NCBI RefSeq assembly: GCF_009882985.1
Contig: NZ_WTUZ01000040.1
Coordinates: forward strand, 744,001 to 808,000
Direction of reading: 5' to 3'
Source: Paenibacillus silvestris
GTDB lineage: Bacteria > Bacillota > Bacilli > Paenibacillales > NBRC-103111
DNA: 64,000 bases
Shown: positions 54,548 through 62,744 of the stretch, one piece after another
Layout of the letters: each line of letters opens with the position of its first letter
How positions within the stretch are numbered: the first letter of the stretch is position 1
The notes under the pieces: generated by a model
Database searches by the model: none
What the model was told of the DNA's origin: nothing
The model's input: the letters and a program-made list of their open reading frames with translations, nothing else
Translations under genes and position numbers: made by a program

Positions 54548-56495
54548 CTCTGATTTCCCCCTTCAACTTCGTTTTCTCTAGTTGGAATTCTTTCACACAT
54601 TTTATATAAACAGCCGCAAGCGGCGGAATACACAGAGATAAGCTATAAGGCTGTTCGTGATATTTTCTTTTTTCACTCGTGATTGGCAGCTTGTTTCCTT
54701 GGCCAGAACCGCCAAATTCAGGGGCATCGCTGTTAAAAACAACCTCGTACATCCCACCACGTGGAACACCGATTCGATAATCAGGGTGCACCTCTGGCGT
54801 GAAGTTGCAGATGAGAATCAGATCATCCTCAGCCAAATTTCCTTTACGCATGAAAGTAACGACGCTTTGGCTCTCATCATGTGGATTAATCCATTTGAAA
54901 CCGTCAGGACTATGATCCTTTTGCCATAAAGCCGGCTGGTCCAAATAAAATTGATTGAGCGCCTTTACGTAAATGTGCATTTGTTCATGCTTCTCATACC
55001 CGTTCAGCAGGAACCAATCCACTTCTTCCTGATCTTTCCATTCGTCGAATTGACCGAATTCGCTGCCCATGAACAGCAGCTTTTTGCCTGGGTGACCTGA
55101 CATATATCCGTATAAAACGCGCAGATTGGCGAATTTCTGCCAATAATCGCCTGGCATCTTATGCAGGAGTGAACGTTTCCCATGGACAACTTCATCGTGA
55201 GAAAACGGTAATACGTAATTTTCGCTAAAAGCGTACATAAAGGAGAACGTGATCAGTTTATGGTGATATTTGCGATGAATAGGATCCAGCTTCATATAGC
55301 GCAGCATATCGTTCATCCAGCCCATATTCCATTTATAGTTAAAGCCAAGCCCGCCATCATGCACAGGTGCTGTAACTAGTGGCCAGTCTGTCGAATCCTC
55401 TGCCATCATAAGCGCATCCGGATAATAAGAGAAGACAACTTGATTCAGCTTTCTCAAGAAAGCAACGGCTTCGGGATTATCATCCCCGCCCCACTGATTC
55501 TTAAGGGGTTTCTCATTCCAACGACCGAAATTTAAGTGCAGCATGGAAGCTACAGCATCAACCCGGATTCCATCGATATGGTACATGTCCATCCAAAATA
55601 TGGCGTTTGAAATCAGAAAGCTTTGCACTTCCGGCCTGCCAAAATCAAATGTAAGTGTCCCCCATTCCAGCTTCTCGGCTTTTCGCGGATCTTGATATTC
55701 ATAAAGCGCCTTTCCGTCAAATTGCCTCAAACCATGAGCATCCTTGCAGAAATGCCCGGGGACCCAGTCCATGATGACGCCAATTCCTTTTTGATGACAC
55801 CGATCGACGAAATGCATGAATTCCTTCGGCGAACCGTGTCTGCTTGTTACAGAGTAATAACCTGTCGCTTGATAGCCCCATGAACGGTCAAAGGGGTGTT
55901 CAGCAAGCGGCATAACCTCAATATGTGTATAACCCATTTCTACGGCATAATCGACTAACTCGTCCGCAAGCTGGTCATAGGTATATAATTCTTCGCTATG
56001 TCTGTCTTTTTTACGCCACGTACCTAGATGCACCTCATAAATCGACAAAGGTTTGTTATAAGCGGGTGCTGTCTTCTTCATCTCTTGCCAGGCCTCATCC
56101 TGCCATTCGTAGCCTTCCAGATCGACAACGCGAGAGGCTGTACCTGGACGTACTTCCGAATAAAAGGCGTAAGGGTCAGCTTTCAACAAAATTTGACCTG
56201 TCTCGCTTTGAATTTCGTACTTGTAGTGATCACCTTCACTTGCCTCAGGAACAAACAGCATCCAAACCCCAAGTGAACTGAACTTCTCCATACGGTGTTC
56301 ACCGGATTGCCATTGGTTGAAATCCCCTAGCAAGCTAACCTGTTTGGCATTAGGCGCCCATACAGCGAAACGAACTCCCTCATATCCTTTTCTTTTGCTA
56401 ACATGCGCCCCTAGAATGCGATAGCTGTGATACAGGGATCCTTCATGAAGTAGAAACAAATCTTCTGAGCTGGGTGTGCCAACATTTGCCCCCAT
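54537..56495 (-). CDS. glgB: 1,4-alpha-glucan branching enzyme
   Basis: A 652-residue GH13 branching enzyme: N-terminal CBM48 (about 25-120), a TIM-barrel with [18 protein letters not shown] (nucleophile Asp), AEDSTDWP (acid/base Glu) and [10 protein letters not shown], and a C-terminal all-beta domain. I chose the ATG at 56495 with GGGAGGGA upstream; the frame reaches 19 codons further but without a site. First gene of the glycogen operon and divergent from the PPIase gene. No glycogen phosphorylase or debranching gene is in the window. Confidence 0.95.
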   Translation of the reverse strand: MGANVGTPSSEDLFLLHEGSLYHSYRILGAHVSKRKGYEGVRFAVWAPNAKQVSLLGDFNQWQSGEHRMEKFSSLGVWMLFVPEASEGDHYKYEIQSETGQILLKADPYAFYSEVRPGTASRVVDLEGYEWQDEAWQEMKKTAPAYNKPLSIYEVHLGTWRKKDRHSEELYTYDQLADELVDYAVEMGYTHIEVMPLAEHPFDRSWGYQATGYYSVTSRHGSPKEFMHFVDRCHQKGIGVIMDWVPGHFCKDAHGLRQFDGKALYEYQDPRKAEKLEWGTLTFDFGRPEVQSFLISNAIFWMDMYHIDGIRVDAVASMLHLNFGRWNEKPLKNQWGGDDNPEAVAFLRKLNQVVFSYYPDALMMAEDSTDWPLVTAPVHDGGLGFNYKWNMGWMNDMLRYMKLDPIHRKYHHKLITFSFMYAFSENYVLPFSHDEVVHGKRSLLHKMPGDYWQKFANLRVLYGYMSGHPGKKLLFMGSEFGQFDEWKDQEEVDWFLLNGYEKHEQMHIYVKALNQFYLDQPALWQKDHSPDGFKWINPHDESQSVVTFMRKGNLAEDDLILICNFTPEVHPDYRIGVPRGGMYEVVFNSDAPEFGGSGQGNKLPITSEKRKYHEQPYSLSLCIPPLAAVYIKCVKEFQLEKTKLKGEIRDAQ

Positions 56496-56675
56496 GTTAT
56501 CCCTCCCATAATCGACCTTTTTCTTCAAAATATGGATGTAACAATTAATCACATACAGTACAAATACAACAAGCAGGTAGAGAATTCCTTCAATCCCTCA
56601 TATTAAAAAAAGGAAAATCCTTTATCCTGGGTGAATTACTTAAGTGACAGTCAATTGAAAGGTGGAAACCAGATT

Positions 56676-57797
56676 ATGAAAGACAAGGTGAAAGGACTTA
56701 TCGTAGGTTTGACGATCGGTTCATTAATTAGCGGTACAGCTGCTTTTGCGGCTAGCAGTCAAATTGAAGTGGCCTTCCGCAGCATCAAATATATGTTTGA
56801 TGGTGTCGAAAAAGTGCCGGCAGATGGAAAAGGTTTTGTTTATGAAGGTTCTACTTACGTCCCTCTTCGCTTCGTAAGTGAAGCGTTAGGAAAAAAAGTC
56901 GAATGGGATGAAGAAAATGAAACCATTTGGATCGGAAGCAATCCGAATAAAGTCGTTGCAACTTATAAAGGCGGTACGGTAACAAAAGGCGAGTTTGATA
57001 CTTTCTTTGCGCTGCAGGCCATTTTCAATACCAACCATGCGGCTTCAAAAGATAGCCCAGAGTATCAAAAAAGTGTTGCTTCCCAATTAATTCAATATAG
57101 AATTCTATACGGTAAATCTTCCGAGGCTGACCAAAAAGCGGCTAAAGATGCAGCGTCAGCTCAAATTGCGACTTGGAAAACCCAAAATGGCGAAGCCAAA
57201 TTTCTAGAAGACTTGAAAAACTTCAAAGTAACTGAAACGGAACTTCAATATTACCTTGTCGGCAGATTAACTGCAGAAAACTATATCAAGTCCAGTATTT
57301 CCGACGCACAACTGAAAGCCAAGTATGACGACAACCTCAAACAAGATAAAGATGCTTATACGATAGCTTCTGTTCGCCACATCTTGATTGGTTTAACAAG
57401 CGGAGACGGAAGTGTGAAGCGTACGAAAGAAGAAGCGCTTAAGCTTGCTAAAGATGTCGAGGAAAAACTTAAGAACGGTGAAGACTTCGCCAAGTTGGCT
57501 AAAGAACTAACTGACGATCCTGGTTCCAAAGAAACAGGCGGACTTTATGCAGATGCAGAAGTTGGCAGCTGGGTACCTGAATTCAAGAAAGCTGCGATTG
57601 AACAACCGATTGGTGCTGTAGGCGACCCCGTTGAGACACAATTCGGTTATCACGTGATCAAAGTCGAATCCAGATCCGTGAAATCTTTCGATTCCGTGAA
57701 GGACTCGTTAAGAGGCTCACTGGAACAAGCGCAGTACCAGCAATTTGTAGAAAAAGAATTACCCGGTTTGATTGAAAAGATCGATTTAAGTGAATAA
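56676..57797 (+). CDS. Extracellular parvulin-type peptidyl-prolyl isomerase with copper amine oxidase-like N-terminal domain
   Basis: A 373-residue secreted foldase. Signal peptide ending near AFA (residue 26, no lipobox Cys), a copper-amine-oxidase-N-like stalk domain (about 30-85; YVPLRFVSEALGKKVEWDEE), a SurA/PrsA-like helical region (95-215) and a parvulin PPIase domain (about 225-325; RHILIGL, GGLYADAEVGSWVPEF and QFGYHVIKVE). The ATG at 56676 has AAAGGTGG upstream. PrsA proteins help secreted proteins fold; the added stalk domain is a Paenibacillus-type feature. Confidence 0.9.
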   Translation: MKDKVKGLIVGLTIGSLISGTAAFAASSQIEVAFRSIKYMFDGVEKVPADGKGFVYEGSTYVPLRFVSEALGKKVEWDEENETIWIGSNPNKVVATYKGGTVTKGEFDTFFALQAIFNTNHAASKDSPEYQKSVASQLIQYRILYGKSSEADQKAAKDAASAQIATWKTQNGEAKFLEDLKNFKVTETELQYYLVGRLTAENYIKSSISDAQLKAKYDDNLKQDKDAYTIASVRHILIGLTSGDGSVKRTKEEALKLAKDVEEKLKNGEDFAKLAKELTDDPGSKETGGLYADAEVGSWVPEFKKAAIEQPIGAVGDPVETQFGYHVIKVESRSVKSFDSVKDSLRGSLEQAQYQQFVEKELPGLIEKIDLSE

Positions 57798-57851
57798 ATG
57801 GTGTACAATGGATGTTTGTTAAAGTATACAAGTTGAAGGATGGAATGTAAC

Positions 57852-58718
57852 ATGTTTTATGCAAAAGACTGGGTAGATTACGAACTTCTCGACACTGGCG
57901 GCGGCGAAAAGCTTGAACGCTGGGGCACGATCGTACTTCGAAGACCGGACCCGCAAATCATTTGGCCTTTGGAAAAAGAAACACCTGCATGGCGTCAAGC
58001 CGATGCTCATTATCACCGCAGCTCCAGCGGCGGCGGACAGTGGCAGCAGCATGCTGAACTGCCAGAACGCTGGACGATTACCTACGATCAGAAGCTGTCC
58101 TTTTATATTAAACCAACCAGCTTCAAGCATACGGGTCTATTCCCTGAGCAAGCCGTCAACTGGAAATGGATGATTGACAAAATCCAAAACGCCGGAAGAC
58201 CGATCAAGGTATTGAACCTTTTTGCCTATACAGGTGGAGCCTCACTCGCCTGCGCTTATGCAGGAGCAGAGGTTTGCCACGTCGATGCCTCCAAAGGTGT
58301 TGTATCATGGGCGAAAGAGAATCTGCATCTCAGCAATATGGGCAGTCGCCCTGTTCGTTTCATTACGGATGATGTTTTCAAATTCGTACAAAGAGAACAG
58401 CGCCGCGGCAGCAAATATGATGCGATCATCATGGATCCTCCCTCATACGGACGCGGACCTAATGGCGAGACTTGGAAACTTGAAGATGACCTCTTCCCTT
58501 TCATTCAAACCTGTCAGAGCATCTTGACGGATAATCCTTTATTCCTGTTAATTAACTCTTATACAACAGGCATTTCGGCTACAGTGCTTCAAAACATCTT
58601 AACGATGGCGATGAAAAGCAAGCATGGCGGTACGATCTCAAGTGGAGAAATCGGCCTGCCGATCACTCACTCCGGCTTAATGCTCCCTTGCGGCATTCTG
58701 GGACGCTGGGAGTCATAA
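57852..58718 (+). CDS. SAM-dependent methyltransferase, RlmI/RlmK-like (23S rRNA methyltransferase type)
   Basis: A 288-residue class I methyltransferase. Motif I NLFAYTGGASLACA near residue 122 and motif IV MDPPSYGRG near 193 fit the rRNA cytosine-C5 and related (RlmI/RlmK/SAM-MT) family. The start could be ATG 57840 or 57852; the second places the conserved DWVDYELLDTGGGEKLERWG stretch at the very N-terminus and keeps AAGGATGG as ribosome binding site. Followed after 1 bp by the pseudouridine synthase gene, so both are RNA-modification genes of one unit. Confidence 0.86.
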   Translation: MFYAKDWVDYELLDTGGGEKLERWGTIVLRRPDPQIIWPLEKETPAWRQADAHYHRSSSGGGQWQQHAELPERWTITYDQKLSFYIKPTSFKHTGLFPEQAVNWKWMIDKIQNAGRPIKVLNLFAYTGGASLACAYAGAEVCHVDASKGVVSWAKENLHLSNMGSRPVRFITDDVFKFVQREQRRGSKYDAIIMDPPSYGRGPNGETWKLEDDLFPFIQTCQSILTDNPLFLLINSYTTGISATVLQNILTMAMKSKHGGTISSGEIGLPITHSGLMLPCGILGRWES

Positions 58719-58719
58719 G

Positions 58720-59433
58720 ATGACTGGAGCTAAAGATGGTTCGGGAGCATCGCAAATTCCGATACTTTTCGAAGACAACCACATTCTCGTGGTAGAGAAG
58801 CCTGTGAACATGCCCACACAAGAGGACGACTCGCGTGATCCTGATCTCCTGAACGTCCTGAAGGCAGATCTCAAGCATCGGCACAACAAGCCTGGCAATG
58901 TATACCTCGGGCTTGTCCACCGGCTTGACCGTCCCGTAGGCGGCGTTATGGTCTTCGCCAAAACGTCAAAAGCCGCATCACGGCTGTCTGACGCGGTAAG
59001 AACTAGGCAGCTGGACAAAACGTATGTCGCTATTGTGCATGGCAAACCGCCACAGCCGACCGCTACGCTGCGTCACTGGCTCTGGAAAGACACGCGGACG
59101 AATACCGTCAGCGTTGTCAAACCGGGCCAGCACGAAGCCAAGGAGGCTGTGCTGGATTATAAGCTGCTCGGCAGCCAAGACGGTCTCAGCTTGATTCAGA
59201 TCAAGCTGCACACCGGACGGCCGCATCAGATCCGCGTGCAGCTGGCTGCCATCGGCTGCACACTGTACGGCGACCAGCGCTACGGCAGCGCGGTCAACAA
59301 GCCCGGCCAGCAGCTAGCGCTCTGGGCGACGGCACTGTCCTTTGAGCATCCAACACTCAAAGAGACGATGCGCTTCCGGTCGCTGCCGCCAGTGCAGCGG
59401 CCATGGAGTGAATTTACAATCCCAGAATTGTAA
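58720..59433 (+). CDS. RluA-family pseudouridine synthase
   Basis: A 237-residue pseudouridine synthase acting on rRNA or tRNA. The catalytic motif HRLDRPVGG lies near residue 66-74 with the essential Asp; later motifs are KTYVAIVHG and TGRPHQIRVQLA. It has no S4 domain, like the RluC/RluD-short members. ATG start with GGGAGTCATAAG upstream. The second half is noticeably more GC-rich than the first. Confidence 0.92.
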   Translation: MTGAKDGSGASQIPILFEDNHILVVEKPVNMPTQEDDSRDPDLLNVLKADLKHRHNKPGNVYLGLVHRLDRPVGGVMVFAKTSKAASRLSDAVRTRQLDKTYVAIVHGKPPQPTATLRHWLWKDTRTNTVSVVKPGQHEAKEAVLDYKLLGSQDGLSLIQIKLHTGRPHQIRVQLAAIGCTLYGDQRYGSAVNKPGQQLALWATALSFEHPTLKETMRFRSLPPVQRPWSEFTIPEL

Positions 59434-59437
59434 ATTC
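59410..59437. repeat. Perfect hairpin at the rluA-like 3' end
   Basis: 11-bp perfect inverted repeat GAATTTACAAT-CCCAGA-ATTGTAAATTC covering the stop codon, between convergent genes. It lacks a T run, so termination is uncertain. Confidence 0.6.
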
Positions 59438-59460
59438 ATCTCTGGGAGCCGCCTCAGCTA

Positions 59461-59871
59461 TTAATTGGCGACCTTCCCCAACAAATAAATAAGCAGTTTC
59501 TGATTATGGGCGGAAACGCGGCTCAGGTAGGTGTCCAGCAGTTGTTCTCGGACTAACGTACCTCGCTCGCATTCCGTCTTTCCTTTGTCGGTTACGTGGA
59601 CCCAAACGATACGGCGGTCTTTCTCATCCCGCACCCGCACGATTAATTCACTTTTCTCCATACGATCTAATAGTGTTGTAACCGCAGCAGGTGTTGTAGA
59701 TACATATTCGATTAGATCTGAAGGCTTCATTCGCTCGTTCGTCATAAGTAATTCTAATACGTTAAGTTGCCCTTCTGTAATCGTAGGTGCTAATCCTACT
59801 TCCATCTGGCTCTTCAATTCCTTAGACAATTTCAGCCACAGCTTTCCAAACTCATCGGAATACAACCTCAC
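59461..59871 (-). CDS. MarR-family transcriptional regulator
   Basis: A protein of about 136 residues with a MarR winged-helix domain: helix MTNERMKPSDLIEYVSTTPAAVTTLLDRMEKS-like region and wing VRDEKDRRIVWVHVTDKG. The start is uncertain: the open frame begins at GTG 59913, but TATACT-like promoter elements overlap that point, so I prefer the GTG at 59871. The ribosome binding site is weak. It lies next to the start of a divergent small gene. Target unknown. Confidence 0.82.
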   Translation of the reverse strand: MRLYSDEFGKLWLKLSKELKSQMEVGLAPTITEGQLNVLELLMTNERMKPSDLIEYVSTTPAAVTTLLDRMEKSELIVRVRDEKDRRIVWVHVTDKGKTECERGTLVREQLLDTYLSRVSAHNQKLLIYLLGKVAN

Positions 59872-60046
59872 ATCATCTCGCTTCCAACATCTACTATATC
59901 GCAAGTATAGCACGCATTTTCACAGGTTAAAAGGTTAATGCCATTAATACTTTCCTACAAAAGCTGCACATTTCTAGGACACGCTGTGGCATGTTGTCGA
60001 GTCGTCCACAACTTTGTCCGAACTTGAAGAATGTCTACATTACTTT

Positions 60047-60076
60047 TTAACATTCCGCCCACTTCTGACATATACT
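60047..60076 (+). promoter_or_regulatory. Sigma-A type promoter of the 55-residue gene
   Basis: TTAACA (60047-60052), 18 bp, TATACT (60071-60076). The expected start point near 60083 puts an upstream in-frame ATG at 60091 almost at the RNA end and favours the GTG at 60121. Confidence 0.65.
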
Positions 60077-60120
60077 GTGAAGCAGTTAGTATGGCAGATC
60101 ACGTTAAGGAGTGGTTCAAA

Positions 60121-60288
60121 GTGGACGATTGGAAAATAGAGCTTGGCAAAAAGGCACTCGAGGCAGGCATGCTAAAAGACCCACAGTGGCTGGATCGATT
60201 AGACGAACCGATGCCCCTGTGGGTCTTATTAGAGTTAGCTTTTAATCTGATGGAGAAGCTGGATCCACCTTCAATCAGTTATGACTGA
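60121..60288 (+). CDS. Small conserved-looking hypothetical protein
   Basis: A 55-residue acidic protein starting at GTG with AAGGAG 9 nt upstream and a good promoter. Contains GKKALEAGMLKDPQWLDRLDEPMPLWVLLELAFNLMEKL-like amphipathic helical segments; no domain recognised. Its 3' end overlaps the convergent parC gene by 10 bp. The context gives no clear function. Confidence 0.6.
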   Translation: MDDWKIELGKKALEAGMLKDPQWLDRLDEPMPLWVLLELAFNLMEKLDPPSISYD

Positions 60289-62720
60289 GGGAAACGCAGG
60301 ATATCTATAATGGATTCTGTTTTGGTAACAGGTATAAGCTGTTTGCCTTGCGCTTTACGATCTTCCAGAGGCGCTGTCTCCGTTGAGAAGCGAAGCTTCT
60401 CTCCATTACTCATCACGGCTGTAATCTGATAATCCATTTTCACAATGAATGTTCGGATTAAACCTGTTCCATTCGGTCTCACACGCTTGCCTTCCTTAAA
60501 CTCAAAGGTAAGAATGCCTTTTCCTCCACGCCCTTGAATCGGGTAATCGACGACAAGGGACCGCTTCGCATACCCGAGGTCCGAAATGACGAGTACTTCC
60601 CCTTCATCCCCGTAAATCCACTCAGCCGAGACAACATCATCGTCTTCTTTGAGCTGGATGCCGCGTACACCCGCGGCTGCACGGCCCATCGGGTTTACTT
60701 CTTCCTCACGGAAGCGAATACTCATTCCAAGCTTCGTTACAAGCAAGATTTCCTTCGTATTGTCGCTGAGATGCACATGCAGCACTTCATCTTGCTCCGC
60801 AATCTTACAAGCGACAAGTCCATTGGAACGATTCGTCATGTACTCTTTGAGCTCCGTACGCTTCACTTGCCCTTTGCGGGTGACGAACACAAGTGATTTC
60901 GTTGGATCGTCAAAGCCTTTGATCGGAATCACATTGACGATACGGTCTTCCTTCGCAATTGGAATGACATTGACGATCGCGGTACCATTTTCTTTCCACT
61001 TGTACTCTGGCACTTGATGGACAGGCAGTAAGTAATACTGGCCTTTCTTCGTGAAGATCAGCAAACTCTCAATCGTATTGACATCGAGCAAGAAGCGCAA
61101 GTAGTCGCCTTCTTTGAGGCCTGTATTTTCCAGTTCTCCGCCTGATCGCGTAAACGAAAGCTTGCTAGTCCGTTTCAAGTAACCTTCGTTAGAAAGCGTT
61201 ACGAAAACATCTTCGGGATTGACGAGCACTTCGAGATTAACTTTCAGCTCCTCAACCTCGCCTTGAATAGCTGAGCGGCGCTCGATGCCGTATTTCTTGC
61301 GGATTTCGCCCATTTCATCTTTAATGACACCTAACAGCTTTTTCAAGCTGCCCAGAATGCCACGCAAATAAGCAATTGTTTTTTCAACATCTTTCAACTC
61401 TTTATCCAGAGTTGTGATTTCTAAGTTCGTTAACCGGTATAATTGCAAGACTAGAATGGCGTCCGCTTGACGCTCAGAAAAGCCAAATTTCTCGACCAAG
61501 TTGTTTTGTGCATCCTGGCGATTTTTGGAAGCTTTGATCGTTGTGATCACTTCGTCCAAGATGTTAAGCGCCTTGACAAGTCCCTCTAGGACATGAGCGC
61601 GATCTTCCGCTTTCTCAAGCTCATATTGGGAACGGAATGTAACAACTTCCTTCTGATGCCCAATGTAAGCTTCCAGAATTTCGCGAATACCCAATTGGCG
61701 CGGCGCTTTGTTAACAATCGCAACCATATTGAAATTGTACGTTACTTGCAAATCCGTTTTCTTTAGCAAGTAAGCCAAAATCCCTTGTGCATCCGCTTCT
61801 TTTTTCAGCTCAATGACGATCCGCAATCCATTACGTCCACTTTCGTCCCGAACTTCCGCGATGCCTTCGACTTTCTTCTCAAGGCGGATGTTCTCCATGG
61901 CGGTAACGAGGCGAGATTTCACGACCTGATACGGAATTTCCGTAATCACAATTTGCTGTCTTCCGCCGCGCATGTCTTCGATCGCTGTTTTGGACCGGAT
62001 ATAGATACGGCCTTTACCAGTGCGATAAGCCTCACGAATCCCTTCCTCCCCCATAATAATACCGGAGGTAGGGAAGTCTGGACCTTTGACGATTGTCATT
62101 AACTCGTCAACTGTGATCTCAGGCTTGTCGATCATTGCAGTGCAGGCATCAATAATTTCACGCAAGTTATGCGGCGGAATTTCAGTCGCAAAACCTGCCG
62201 AGATGCCGCTCACACCATTTACAAGCAGATTCGGATAACGCGCCGGGAGCACAACAGGCTCCTTCGTAGAGTTATCGAAATTATCTTTGAACATAACCGT
62301 ACGTTTCTCAATGTCACGAAGCAGCTCCATCGCAATTTCAGAGAGCCTGGCTTCGGTATACCGCATGGCTGCAGGCGGATCATCATCAAGAGATCCCCAG
62401 TTTCCATGGCCATCCACAAGGGTATGACCCATCTTCCATGGCTGCGCCATACGAACCATGCCATCATAAATGGAGGCATCTCCATGTGGATGATAGTTCC
62501 CCATCACATCGCCGACCGTTTTGGCGGACTTGCGGTATGGTTTATCAGGGGTGTTCCCTGAATCGTACATCGCGTACAAAACACGTCGTTGCACAGGCTT
62601 TAAGCCGTCTCTAACGTCCGGGATCGCGCGATCCTGGATAATATATTTGGAATAACGCCCGAATCGATCGCCAACGATCTCCTCTAGATAGGCTGGTAAA
62701 AACTCTTCTAAAATACCCAA
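60279..62720 (-). CDS. parC: DNA topoisomerase IV subunit A
   Basis: An 813-residue type IIA topoisomerase A subunit that decatenates daughter chromosomes with ParE. The active-site Tyr is residue 121 (MRYTEARLS), QRRVLYAM near 45, and the C-terminal beta-pinwheel contains QGRGGKG. Start is TTG: a stop codon lies in frame two codons upstream, so no other start is possible. In the quinolone-determining region GDASIYDGM the residue usually Ser is Ala82 and the usual Glu is Asp86. It follows parE with a 24-bp gap. Confidence 0.94.
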   Translation of the reverse strand: MGILEEFLPAYLEEIVGDRFGRYSKYIIQDRAIPDVRDGLKPVQRRVLYAMYDSGNTPDKPYRKSAKTVGDVMGNYHPHGDASIYDGMVRMAQPWKMGHTLVDGHGNWGSLDDDPPAAMRYTEARLSEIAMELLRDIEKRTVMFKDNFDNSTKEPVVLPARYPNLLVNGVSGISAGFATEIPPHNLREIIDACTAMIDKPEITVDELMTIVKGPDFPTSGIIMGEEGIREAYRTGKGRIYIRSKTAIEDMRGGRQQIVITEIPYQVVKSRLVTAMENIRLEKKVEGIAEVRDESGRNGLRIVIELKKEADAQGILAYLLKKTDLQVTYNFNMVAIVNKAPRQLGIREILEAYIGHQKEVVTFRSQYELEKAEDRAHVLEGLVKALNILDEVITTIKASKNRQDAQNNLVEKFGFSERQADAILVLQLYRLTNLEITTLDKELKDVEKTIAYLRGILGSLKKLLGVIKDEMGEIRKKYGIERRSAIQGEVEELKVNLEVLVNPEDVFVTLSNEGYLKRTSKLSFTRSGGELENTGLKEGDYLRFLLDVNTIESLLIFTKKGQYYLLPVHQVPEYKWKENGTAIVNVIPIAKEDRIVNVIPIKGFDDPTKSLVFVTRKGQVKRTELKEYMTNRSNGLVACKIAEQDEVLHVHLSDNTKEILLVTKLGMSIRFREEEVNPMGRAAAGVRGIQLKEDDDVVSAEWIYGDEGEVLVISDLGYAKRSLVVDYPIQGRGGKGILTFEFKEGKRVRPNGTGLIRTFIVKMDYQITAVMSNGEKLRFSTETAPLEDRKAQGKQLIPVTKTESIIDILRFPQS

Positions 62721-62744
62721 CTTTCAGTCACCACTCTTTTTGGT

